Assembly: GCA_024229515.1 (NCBI GenBank)
Contig: JAAESI010000048.1
Coordinates: 1 to 64,000, forward strand
Direction: 5' to 3'
DNA from: Pseudomonadota bacterium
GTDB lineage: Bacteria > Myxococcota_A > UBA796 > UBA9615
Length of the DNA: 64,000 nucleotides
The translations under genes were made by a program, and so were the position numbers. Below the pieces are notes generated by a model, which was not told the origin of the DNA, ran no database searches, and saw nothing but the letters and a program-made list of their open reading frames with translations. Numbering within the stretch: the stretch's first letter is position 1; each line of letters begins with the position of its first letter. Shown piece after piece: positions 16,874-24,554 of this stretch.

Positions 16874-18267
16874 GCCACGATCGGCTGAGTGACGAAGTCC
16901 GCAAACTGGTCGGCCGAAGGGCCTGGATCGAGGCCGCGGATCTGCTTCTTCGCAACGGCCGATTGGATGACGCGGTCGGGCTCCTGATGTCGGTCCGCGC
17001 CGATGACCCGGCGTACGTGACCGCGGTCTCTCGAGCGACTCGCATCCTGTGGGACCACGAGCTGCCGATGGCGGACGGGTTCTCCGACTTCGTCGACCCG
17101 TTCATGCGCTCGGGCCCGTCGGCGCTGCCGGACGGCGAGGTCGCGGCGGGGCTGTACGGCCTGGCCCGCCTGTACGAGCGGCTGGATGTGCGCGACCGCG
17201 CCCGCGCCGCCTACCGGGCCGTGCTTCGGATGATGCCGGGCTTCCTCGACTCGGAGCTGCGGCTGCAGACGATCGAGCGCGAGGTGCTGGAGGCCCGTCG
17301 CCTGGAGCAGATGCAGGCCAGCGGCGAGATCCACGCCCGCATCGCGACCAGCGGGGAGACGACGGCCGAGTCGATGCCCGCCGCCTCCGCGCCGGAGGAC
17401 GAGAGCGTCGCCCTCCGAGGGATGACGCTGGGTCTGGGCCCCGTCCGCGCCGGCACGGTGGTGGCCGGCCGCTACGTGCTCGATCGGCCGGTGGGGGAGG
17501 GCGGCTACGCCGTCGTCTGGTCGGCCTGGGACGCGCAGGGGGATCGTCCGATCGCGCTGAAGCTGTTCCGTCGGGACACGCGGGACCCCAAGGGGTACGC
17601 CCGCTTCCGCGCCGAGATGAAGATCACGACCCGGTTCCGGCACCCCAACATCGTGAAGGTCTACGAGGTCGGGGTCTGGCGCTCGGCCTGCTACATCGCG
17701 ATGGAGCTGCTCAGCGGCCTCGACCTGTTCGACTGGCTTCGCAGCAAGGGCGGTCGCGCCCCCCTGCTGGAGCTGCAACCGCTGATGGTTCAGGCCCTGG
17801 AGGGGCTCCACGCGGCGCACGGCATCGGTGTCATCCACCGCGACATCAAGCCCCGGAACCTGTTCGTGCTCGACGGCGGTGCACGCTGCAAGGTGATGGA
17901 CTTCGGCCTCGCCGTGGCCGTCGACGTCACCGGCGACCACACCCGCACCGGCCGCGTCGTGGGCACCCCCGCCTACCTCGCCCCCGAGCGGCTCCGCCCC
18001 GCGATCGGCGAGGTCGGCCCCCCAGCGGACATCTACGCCCTCGGGGTCGTGTTCTTCGAAGCGCTGACGGGGCAGCTGCCGTTCTACGAGGAGCGGCTTC
18101 CCAAGCTGTTCCGGCGCATCCTCGATGAGCCCCCGCCGCCGCCGTCCTCGTTCAACCCGCAGGTCCCGCGGGCGCTGGACACCATCATCTGCCGGATGAT
18201 GGCGAAGAAGCCGACCGAGCGGTACGACGACTGCCTGGAGTGTGTGAGGGCGCTGGACACCGTCTAG
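16870..18267 (+). CDS. Hanks-type Ser/Thr protein kinase with N-terminal helical repeats
   Basis: The 465-residue protein begins at an ATG overlapping the MaoC stop. Residues 1-150 are alpha-helical with TPR-like pairs (RRAWIEAADLLLRNGRLDDA, LARLYERLDVRDRARAAYRA). The kinase domain spans about 200-463: GEGGYAVVW (209-217), IALKLF with Lys 231, HRDIKPRN with His 323, a canonical DFG at 344-346 and GTPAYLAPE. No transmembrane segment or sensor domain follows, so it is a soluble kinase. Its stop codon shares the CTAG tetranucleotide with the stop of the convergent ABC ATPase gene. Coupling to metabolic genes suggests it may regulate that pathway, which is inference. Confidence 0.92.
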   Translation: MSHDRLSDEVRKLVGRRAWIEAADLLLRNGRLDDAVGLLMSVRADDPAYVTAVSRATRILWDHELPMADGFSDFVDPFMRSGPSALPDGEVAAGLYGLARLYERLDVRDRARAAYRAVLRMMPGFLDSELRLQTIEREVLEARRLEQMQASGEIHARIATSGETTAESMPAASAPEDESVALRGMTLGLGPVRAGTVVAGRYVLDRPVGEGGYAVVWSAWDAQGDRPIALKLFRRDTRDPKGYARFRAEMKITTRFRHPNIVKVYEVGVWRSACYIAMELLSGLDLFDWLRSKGGRAPLLELQPLMVQALEGLHAAHGIGVIHRDIKPRNLFVLDGGARCKVMDFGLAVAVDVTGDHTRTGRVVGTPAYLAPERLRPAIGEVGPPADIYALGVVFFEALTGQLPFYEERLPKLFRRILDEPPPPPSSFNPQVPRALDTIICRMMAKKPTERYDDCLECVRALDTV

Positions 18268-19193
18268 CTGCCCCGGGCCTCCTGCGTCTCCGCGAGGAAG
18301 CTCTCCTCCAGGCTGGTGCCACGCTGCACGCCTCGGATCGGGATCCCCGCCGTCGACAACGCCCCCGCGATCGCGACGGACGCCTCGTCCAGGTCGACCT
18401 CGTCCCCGGCTTCGAACAGCAGCGCCCCGTCCCGAAGGGTAAACCCGCACCCCGGAAGGGTGGCCTCCAGCGCTGCGACGGGGACCTCGCCGGGCCCCAG
18501 GTCCCACCGCACCAGCTCGCCGCGGCCGGTCACCTCGGCCATCGAGCCCTCCCGGATCAGCGCCCCTTTGTCCATCAATACGACGTAGTCGCAGAGCCGC
18601 TCGATCTCGTCGAGATCGTGGGACGAGACGATGACGGTGGTCTTGCCGTGCAGGCTCCCGAGCACCTCCCGCAGCGCGCGCCCCTGGGCGGGGTCGAGGC
18701 CGGCCATCGGCTCGTCCAGGAGGATCAGCTCGGGTGCGCCCAGCAGCGCCGAGGCGACGGCCAGCCGACGGCGCATGCCGTGGGACAGCGAGCCCGCCCG
18801 ATCGTCCGCCCGGTCGTGGAGGAGCACGTCCGTGAGCGCACGCTCCGCCGCCGCCTCGGCGTCTCGCCCGGACATCCCCTGCAGGCCTCCCAGGTAGGTG
18901 AGGAAGCCCCGGCAGGTGAGCCGCGTGCCGATCGCGGCGTCCTGGGGAAGCACCCCGAGCCGGCCCTTCAAACGCATGACGTCGAAGGGTCCGCCTCCGA
19001 GGATGTCGACCGTGCCCTCGTCGGGCGGGAGGTAGCCGCAGACCACCGAGAACAGCGTCGTCTTGCCCGCCCCGTTCGGTCCCACGAGGCCGGAGATTGA
19101 GCCGGCGGGGAACTGGCAGCTCAGCCCGTCCAGGGCCCAGGCGCCCCGTCGGGAATAGCGCTTGCGTACGCCCGTCAGCTTGAGCGCAGTCAC
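18264..19193 (-). CDS. ABC transporter ATP-binding protein
   Basis: This 309-residue ATPase has Walker A GPNGAGKTTL, the ABC signature in SLSHGMRRRLAVA, Walker B LILLDEPMAGLDP and the switch His in SSHDLDEIERLC. The C-terminal extension of about 90 residues (from GELVRW) is typical of CcmA/NatA/DrrA-like export ATPases. The GTG start overlaps the permease stop by GTGA. It is the last gene of a three-gene cassette read on the minus strand: anchored coiled-coil protein, permease, ATPase. The substrate is unknown. Upstream in-frame sequence exists but lies inside the permease gene in another frame, which supports this start. Confidence 0.92.
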   Translation of the reverse strand: MTALKLTGVRKRYSRRGAWALDGLSCQFPAGSISGLVGPNGAGKTTLFSVVCGYLPPDEGTVDILGGGPFDVMRLKGRLGVLPQDAAIGTRLTCRGFLTYLGGLQGMSGRDAEAAAERALTDVLLHDRADDRAGSLSHGMRRRLAVASALLGAPELILLDEPMAGLDPAQGRALREVLGSLHGKTTVIVSSHDLDEIERLCDYVVLMDKGALIREGSMAEVTGRGELVRWDLGPGEVPVAALEATLPGCGFTLRDGALLFEAGDEVDLDEASVAIAGALSTAGIPIRGVQRGTSLEESFLAETQEARGS

Positions 19194-20098
19194 GCGTTCC
19201 TCCGGGCGAACAGGGGGTAGGTCACGAGCGCCCACACCAGGCCCATGGCGGCCAGGATCAGCGCTTCCCCGGCCCAGCCGAACCCCGGTCCCCAGAGACC
19301 CAGCGAGTAGCTGTGGGGGAGGATCGGCAGCACCAGGTCGCCCAGGATCGGCCAGTAGTCGTCCGACAGCCACTGCGTGATCCCGAACACGATCATCACG
19401 CCGACCGTGCCCCCCAGCGCCAGCGTGCGGGTGAAGTTGACCGTGCCCGATAGCTGCGAGCATGCGATCCCGAGGCCGAGCCACGGCAGCGACCAGACCC
19501 ACAGCCGGGGGGCGAACAGCATCAGGGACGTCGCCTGTTCCGCCGGCGGCTGGTCGACCATCCCCGTCATCGCCACGATCCAGACCCCGGCGCAGCCGAA
19601 CGCGAGGCCGAGCCCGACCAGGAACGCCTGCCCCAGGAAACGTCCCGCCACCAGCTCCAGCCGGCCGGTCCGCACAAGTTCGTACCGCAGCGAGCGGTCC
19701 CGAATGTCGGGCGAGATGGCCTCAGCCCCCGCCGCGCAGGCCAGGAAGGGGACCGCCCCGAGCCCCATCCAGAACGTAAACGTGGACAGCACGGGGAGCT
19801 GGATCGCCCACTCCACCGCGGCGGGGTCCTCGATCATCCCCTGGAGCAGCTCCTTGAGCTCGCCCCGCTCCTTCAGCGTGTCCAGCATGGCGCCCGGCTT
19901 CTTGGTCGGGGGCACCCGGAGCGTGTTCGCCAGCGTCAGCTCCATCGAGTGGATGAACTTGGTGAACATCCACGCACCGCCGGCCAGCAGCAGCGTGTAG
20001 ATGAGCACCAGGGCCCCCGCGCTGCGCGTGCGGACGGACCGCGCCAGCCACCAGCGCGCCACCAGGGCGACGTCGCGAAGGGACTGCAGCGTGGTCAC
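19190..20098 (-). CDS. ABC-2 type transporter permease
   Basis: The 302-residue protein has about six hydrophobic segments: residues about 27-44, 108-124, 150-178, 195-213, 224-242 and 275-292. A large extracytoplasmic loop lies between the first two (residues 50-105, with LKERGELKELLQGMIEDP), as in ABC-2 permeases. The segment SPDIRDRSLRYELVRTGRLELVAGR fits the cytoplasmic coupling helix region. Both ends overlap their neighbours by GTGA. It is likely to form a homodimer with the adjacent ATPase and to export a lipid, peptide or polysaccharide-like substrate, but nothing in the sequence says which. Confidence 0.88.
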   Translation of the reverse strand: MTTLQSLRDVALVARWWLARSVRTRSAGALVLIYTLLLAGGAWMFTKFIHSMELTLANTLRVPPTKKPGAMLDTLKERGELKELLQGMIEDPAAVEWAIQLPVLSTFTFWMGLGAVPFLACAAGAEAISPDIRDRSLRYELVRTGRLELVAGRFLGQAFLVGLGLAFGCAGVWIVAMTGMVDQPPAEQATSLMLFAPRLWVWSLPWLGLGIACSQLSGTVNFTRTLALGGTVGVMIVFGITQWLSDDYWPILGDLVLPILPHSYSLGLWGPGFGWAGEALILAAMGLVWALVTYPLFARRNA

Positions 20099-20814
20099 AG
20101 TTCGAGCTGGTCCAGGTCTCGAAGGGTGTCGACGATCGCGGGGTCGATGTAGTTGAACGGGTTCAGCGACTCCTCCCCGAGCTCGCCGCGTTGGTCCTCG
20201 TCGAAGACCCCCTCCACCGACTGTTCCGCGATCAGCATCGCGTCCAGCGCGTCGGCGGTGAACTCCATCGCGTCCCGGCGGCTGGGGGTGCGTCCTTCGG
20301 CGAGCATGTCCACCAGCTCCGAGGAGAGGTCCACGAGCACGTCGTTCATCTGGGAGTAGGCGGCGTCGATCTCGGCCAGCTGATCGTCGTCCGCGTCGGT
20401 GTCTTGCACCAACGCCGCCCGCGACTGGGCCCGCCGGAGATCGAGGGCCGTGCGGGCCAGCTCCAGTTCGGCGTCAGCGGGGACTCCGAGGTTCTCCAGC
20501 CCGGACTCCAGCTCATCGCGCTGGCTGTCGATCTCGGCGTTGATCTCGTCGACTAGTTCGACCGCCTCGGGGTTGGCCTCGGCGCTCGCCTCGGGCCACC
20601 GGATCGCCTCGTCGGTGGGCAGGCACGGGCGCGGGGCGTTGCCGCCCGCCCGGCCGAAGAACTCGGCGAGGTCCTCGCCTAGGCCGGCGTTGCTGGCGGG
20701 CCGTTCGGCCTCGGCGAGCTGCTGTTCCAGATCTCGAACCTGGGCCCGCGGCTGCAGCCCTCCCAGCATCAATCCAACGATCAGGGCGGCGGCGGCGAAC
20801 GCGACCTGCTTCAT
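20095..20814 (-). CDS. Membrane-anchored coiled-coil protein linked to the ABC cassette
   Basis: The ATG follows AGGAG. The 239-residue protein has one N-terminal hydrophobic segment (VAFAAAALIVGLMLGGL) with no obvious cleavage site, then a short coiled coil (VRDLEQQLAEAERP). The long acidic helical body (residues about 75-210) is rich in Glu, Asp, Leu and Ala. A lone cysteine sits in PRPCLP. The C-terminus is FNYIDPAIVDTLRDLDQLEL. I do not recognise a family. Position and overlap with the permease suggest it is an accessory subunit facing the periplasm, analogous in role to adaptor or substrate-binding components. Confidence 0.6.
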   Translation of the reverse strand: MKQVAFAAAALIVGLMLGGLQPRAQVRDLEQQLAEAERPASNAGLGEDLAEFFGRAGGNAPRPCLPTDEAIRWPEASAEANPEAVELVDEINAEIDSQRDELESGLENLGVPADAELELARTALDLRRAQSRAALVQDTDADDDQLAEIDAAYSQMNDVLVDLSSELVDMLAEGRTPSRRDAMEFTADALDAMLIAEQSVEGVFDEDQRGELGEESLNPFNYIDPAIVDTLRDLDQLEL

Positions 20815-20863
20815 ACGACTCCTCGGGTTTCGACGGCGGCTCCTTCAGGCTACCTTGCCCGCC

Positions 20864-22408
20864 ATGGGCAAGGTGGTTCCGACCCGGCCGATGGGCCCCC
20901 AACGAGCCCGGCGCCTGCAGGAGCGTCGGCTCGCGGGGCTGCGCGTGGCCCTCGTGTTTCCGACGTTCCTGGACGTCGAACTTGCCAGCCACCAGGACAA
21001 CGCCCGGTTCCTCGGGGCGATTCCCCCGCTGACCCTCGGCTACGTCGGGGCGGTGCTTCGCGAGGCGGGCGCCGACGTGCTCCTGCTGGACTGTTCGACC
21101 CTCGGCATGCGGGTCGACAAGGCGGTCGAGGTGGTGCGCGCTTTCGCCCCCGACTACGTCGGCTTCTCCCTCGCGACCGTGGACTGGTCCAGCTCCCTGG
21201 TGTGGATGCAGACGTTCAAGCGGGAGCTTCCGTCGGCCTCGATCCTGGTCGGCGGGATCCACATGGAGATCTACCCGAAGGAGACGCTGTCGCACGACTG
21301 CATCGACATCGGGCTGGTCGGGCACGCCGATGTATCGCTCGTTGAGCTGCTGGAAGCGCACAGCAGCGGCGGGGATCTCGGCGAGGTCGCGGGCGCCGTG
21401 TTCCGGTCGCAGGACGGCGACGTCACGGTCGTTCCGGAAAAGCCGCGCCCCAAGGACGACGACGACATGCCGTTCCCGGCGCGGGAGCTGTGGCCTACGG
21501 AGAGACACTTCTCCATTGTCTCCACCGAGAACCACTTCACCGCCGCCATGAGCAACTTCGGCTGCCCGTTCCGGTGCGAGTTCTGCATCCTCCGGGGCGA
21601 CGCCGTGCGCCAGCGGTCGGCCGAGTCCGTCGTGGACGAGATGGAGTACTGCTACCACGAGCTCGGCATCCGGGAGATGGACTTCTTCGACCCCGTCTTC
21701 ACGATCCGTCGGGACCGTGTCTATCGAATCTGCGACGAGATCGATCGTCGGGGGCTCAACCAGATGGTCTGGTCGATTCGGGCCCGCACCGACGCGATCG
21801 ATCCTGCGCTGCTGGACCGCATGTGGAAGTCCGGATGCCGGCGCATCTGCTACGGCATCGAGTCAGGCAGCAACGCCGTGCTTCGCCGGGTCGACAAGCG
21901 CATGAACTCCGTCGATCACATCGGCGAGGTCATCCGTGCGACCAAGGCCCGCGGCTACGAGGTGCTCGCGTTCGTCATGATCGGCAACCCGCTGGAGGAC
22001 CGCCGCACGGTGGCCATGACCCGGCGGCTGCTGATCCGGGAGCCGATCGACATGGTCCAGATCGCCGGCCTCTTCCCGCTCCCCAAGACGCCAATCTACA
22101 ACGAGATCCTCGCCAAGACCAGGGTCGACATCTGGCGTGATCACGTGCTGCACGGCACGCCCGTGCACCCGGTCATCCGGCTGGACACCGATCTCGACGA
22201 CGCCGAGATCGACCACCTCGTGACCGAGACCTACATGCACTTCTACTTCCGGCCGCGCTTCGCGAAGTTCGCGCTCAGCCGCCTGAAGCAGCCGGCGCAG
22301 GTCAAGCGCGGGGTGGCCGCGGCGGTCGGGATCAGCCGCAGCTTCCTCGACGGCGCGCTGGGCAAGGGCCGGGGGGCCGGCCAGTACGTCAGCGCCCGCG
22401 AGGGCTGA
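20864..22408 (+). CDS. B12-binding-domain radical SAM protein
   Basis: This 514-residue protein has an N-terminal cobalamin-binding-type Rossmann domain (about 20-150: [54 protein letters not shown]). A radical SAM domain with CxxxCxxC follows at Cys 234, 238 and 241 (GCPFRCEFC). Then come the TIM-barrel elements MDFFDPVFTI, WSIRARTDAI, CRRICYGIESGSNAVLRRVDK and AFVMIGNP. The DxHxxG cobalamin-ligand motif is absent, as in many family members. Members methylate or rearrange lipids, cofactors and natural products, and the reaction here is not predictable. The start is the first ATG after the 49-bp divergent gap. A second in-frame ATG lies 27 nt on. Confidence 0.9.
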   Translation: MGKVVPTRPMGPQRARRLQERRLAGLRVALVFPTFLDVELASHQDNARFLGAIPPLTLGYVGAVLREAGADVLLLDCSTLGMRVDKAVEVVRAFAPDYVGFSLATVDWSSSLVWMQTFKRELPSASILVGGIHMEIYPKETLSHDCIDIGLVGHADVSLVELLEAHSSGGDLGEVAGAVFRSQDGDVTVVPEKPRPKDDDDMPFPARELWPTERHFSIVSTENHFTAAMSNFGCPFRCEFCILRGDAVRQRSAESVVDEMEYCYHELGIREMDFFDPVFTIRRDRVYRICDEIDRRGLNQMVWSIRARTDAIDPALLDRMWKSGCRRICYGIESGSNAVLRRVDKRMNSVDHIGEVIRATKARGYEVLAFVMIGNPLEDRRTVAMTRRLLIREPIDMVQIAGLFPLPKTPIYNEILAKTRVDIWRDHVLHGTPVHPVIRLDTDLDDAEIDHLVTETYMHFYFRPRFAKFALSRLKQPAQVKRGVAAAVGISRSFLDGALGKGRGAGQYVSAREG

Positions 22409-22412
22409 GCTT

Positions 22413-23294
22413 CTAGCTGTCGTCTTCGACGGGCGCGGGCGCGTCGGCGTCGGTGTCCGACTCGGCCTCGGGGGCCTCCGCCGGCACGGCGGGCTGCTCC
22501 TGCGTGGTCGGCTCGGGCTCCTCAGCGGCGGGCTCCTCGGCGGCGGGCTCCTCGGCGGGGGGCTCCTCCTCCTTGGGCGGCATCGGGTGCTGGTACGCCT
22601 TACGACCGACGAAGAAGGGGCCGAGCTTCGTGAGGAACTCGGCGGTCTGCCGCGTGCCCCGCATCTCGCCCACGACCTTGCTGATCGGGTTGAGGTCGGC
22701 GCCGAGCAGGCCGATCACGAAGTCGTTGTCCTCGGGGTCGAGGCCCGAGCAGGCGAGTCGCACGTCCTCGACGAGGCCGGCCTCACCGTAGGCGCGGCCG
22801 ATCGCGCCGTGCTCCTTGAGCATCGCGCCCTGCTCGGCGGCGGGCAGGAGCCCGAACGCACCGGCGCGGCGCAGCGGGTACCAGACGGCCCACGTGTTCT
22901 TGGGGTCGAGCGCCTTCTCGACGGGCCGGCTCATGAGCCAGTTCTCGAGGTCGGCCTCGTGGCCGGTGCCGTAGGTGCGGCCGAACATGACCCAGCCGGG
23001 CCGCGGGGTCAGCGCGCCGTAGCGCTTGGCGCCCAGCAGGGGACGGACGCGCGTGACGAACGTGCTCGGGTCGTCCGACCAGGTCAGCAACCCGAGGCCA
23101 CGGTGGTCGTTGACGTCCTCGTAGATGACGGACGGGATGTTCTTCTCGGCGAGGCGGCGAGCGAGCTGCTGGCCCATCGCGCGGGGACCCGCGGCCGGCT
23201 CGATGTCGAACACCATGAGCTGGAAGTAGAGCCGCACATCCAGGCTCTGTCCGTTGGCTCCGTGTTCCGCGACGTCCACACTGCTGCTGCTCAT
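22413..23294 (-). CDS. Chlorite dismutase-family haem protein (HemQ-like) with a Pro/Glu-rich tail
   Basis: The ATG at 23294 follows GGAGGTAG. The 293-residue protein has the dimeric ferredoxin-like fold of the chlorite dismutase family in its first 230 residues: VRLYFQLMVFD, WAVWYPLRRAGAFGLL, then MLKEHGAIGRAYG with the presumed axial haem His, CSGLDPEDNDFVIGLLGAD, and RGTRQTAEFLTKLGPFF. The Tyr of WYPLRR corresponds to the reactive Tyr of HemQ coproheme decarboxylases. The last 55 residues are a PAEE-type repeat tail not usual in the family. It may act in haem synthesis or peroxide/chlorite handling. HemQ function is typical of Gram-positives and some other groups, so the role here is open. 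The gene converges with the radical SAM gene. Confidence 0.88.
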   Translation of the reverse strand: MSSSSVDVAEHGANGQSLDVRLYFQLMVFDIEPAAGPRAMGQQLARRLAEKNIPSVIYEDVNDHRGLGLLTWSDDPSTFVTRVRPLLGAKRYGALTPRPGWVMFGRTYGTGHEADLENWLMSRPVEKALDPKNTWAVWYPLRRAGAFGLLPAAEQGAMLKEHGAIGRAYGEAGLVEDVRLACSGLDPEDNDFVIGLLGADLNPISKVVGEMRGTRQTAEFLTKLGPFFVGRKAYQHPMPPKEEEPPAEEPAAEEPAAEEPEPTTQEQPAVPAEAPEAESDTDADAPAPVEDDS

Positions 23295-23373
23295 CTGATC
23301 TACCTCCGAGGGCGCGGAGTATAGGGACCCGGATCCCCCTGTCCACCCGCGGGAGTATGAACCCGCCGAGACT

Positions 23374-23991
23374 GTGGCCGTTGCGACCCCGACCCAGGAC
23401 GCGTCGGGCCCTGGCTCCGTCCTCGCCGCGCGGTACCGCGTGGTCGAGCGACTGGGGGAGGGCGGCATGGGTGTCGTCTATCGGGTGGTCGACGAGACGT
23501 CCGACGACGTGGTCGCGCTCAAGACCCTGCCGCTGAAGGCCGGCCCCGACGACCGACGGCTGCTCCTGTTCAAGACCGAATTCTGGGCGATGACCCGGCT
23601 GCGGCACCCGAACCTGCCGGAGGTCTACGACTTCGGGCGGCTCGAGGACGGTATCCCGTACTTCACGATGGAGCTGATCGAGGGGGCCGACGTCGTCGAT
23701 CTCAGCGGCGGCGGCGTCTGCTGGATGACGGGCCTCGACCTCGCGGCCCGGGGCATCGCCACAGGGCTTGGGCCGACCCTCGTGGTCGCCGCGGAGCGGG
23801 CTCACGGTGTGCTCAACCCAGGCGATCGACGGACCTTTCCGTTGTTTGGAGAGGGAGCCGCAGCCGTGCTCCTGAGCCCGGCCGATCGGGGCGGCGTCAT
23901 CTCCTCACGGTTCTTCGCCGACGGGAATCACTGGCGGTACCTGTGGGCGCCACGCGCACCATCTCGGCCAGCGCCTGCCGGCGGTCGGTGA
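23374..23991 (+). pseudogene. Chimeric reading frame: truncated Ser/Thr kinase joined to a KAS III fragment
   Basis: The GTG-initiated 205-codon frame starts as a normal Hanks kinase: YRVVERLGEGGMGVVYR, VALKTLPLK and FKTEFWAMTRLRHPNLPEV, continuing to YFTMELIEGADV. This covers the N-lobe only. The catalytic loop, DFG and whole C-lobe are missing. The frame then continues without a break into sequence of a different family (see the next entry) and ends in Pro/Arg-rich readthrough opposite the methyltransferase. It cannot be an active kinase. Either a genomic rearrangement or an assembly join created it. It starts divergently from the HemQ-like gene across a 79-bp gap. Confidence 0.8.
23692..23945 (+). 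pseudogene. Internal fragment of a 3-oxoacyl-ACP synthase III (KAS III/FabH-like) gene
   Basis: About 80 codons, in frame with the kinase fragment, read GGGVCWMTGLDLAARGIATG, LVVAAERAHGVLNPGDRRTF and PLFGEGAAAVLLSPADRGG. This order matches the segment after the nucleophile Cys of KAS III-type condensing enzymes: the helix, the strand with V.A.E, the DR-T motif and LFGDGA. The family needs about 330 residues, so roughly the first 100 residues and the last 150 (including the His and Asn of the active site) are absent. The boundaries at about 23690 and 23945 are estimated from where each family's similarity stops and are good to about 15 nt. Confidence 0.7.
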
Positions 23992-24535
23992 ACGCGTTGA
24001 TTCCGCCCACGTGGACGACGAGGTCGAAGGTCTCGTCCCGGTACGGGAGGTGGTGCGCGTCTCCGAGGCAGAGCTCCGCGGACACCCCCGCGCGCGCCAG
24101 GTTCCGGGCGCCGAGCGCCGCCATGCCCGAGGACAGGTCCACCCCGAACAGCTCCGTTCCCACCGGAAGCGTGCGGGCCAACCCCAGCAGCTCGCCGGCG
24201 GTGCCGAAGGAGACATCGAGCACCCGGAGGGGACGCTCCGCCGCGACGGCCTGCAGCTGCTGCAGCGGCAGACGGTCCAGCAGCCGCTGCCGCGCCTCCC
24301 CCTCGGAGATCCCGTCGACCAGGGGGAGCACCACCCGGAGGGCGGGATCGTGGCCCCGGCCGAAGCGGTCGTAGATCACGCGCATGATCCGGTCGAGCCG
24401 GCCGACGCGATCGGGCATGACGAATGATCGCAGGCCCTTCACGCGGTCCGCCGCTGCCCCACACCCGTCACAAGGGACCAGCACGGCGAAAAGAGGCGCA
24501 AAACACCCGGGGCAGCGGTACACGCCGTCGGCCAT
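23897..24535 (-). pseudogene. SAM-dependent methyltransferase, truncated at the C-terminus
   Basis: The ATG-initiated frame encodes 212 residues. The N-terminus has two CxxC knuckles (YRCPGC, CDGCG) that look like a small zinc ribbon. A class I methyltransferase domain follows: motif I LRVLDVSFGTAGEL, the acidic loop LFGVDLSSGM, AELCLGDAHHLPYRDETFDLVV (motifs III-IV) and INAFTDRRQALAEMVRVA. At that point family members continue with a Pro-Gly turn and about 60 more residues. Here the sequence becomes an Arg-rich tail read antisense to the KAS III fragment. The gene therefore seems cut at about 23945 by the same event that truncated the facing kinase. The N-terminal part may still fold, but activity is doubtful. 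Confidence 0.75.
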
Positions 24536-24536
24536 C

Positions 24537-24551
24537 CCGGTACCCTACCGG
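24537..24551. promoter_or_regulatory. Short perfect inverted repeat between divergent starts
   Basis: The 19-nt gap between the methyltransferase ATG (24535) and the cyclase ATG (24555) holds CCGGTA, a 3-nt spacer CCC and TACCGG. It is a perfect 6-bp palindrome that could be an operator or a small hairpin. The gap is too short to hold two full promoters, so any promoter must overlap a coding region. Confidence 0.35.
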
Positions 24552-24554
24552 TCT

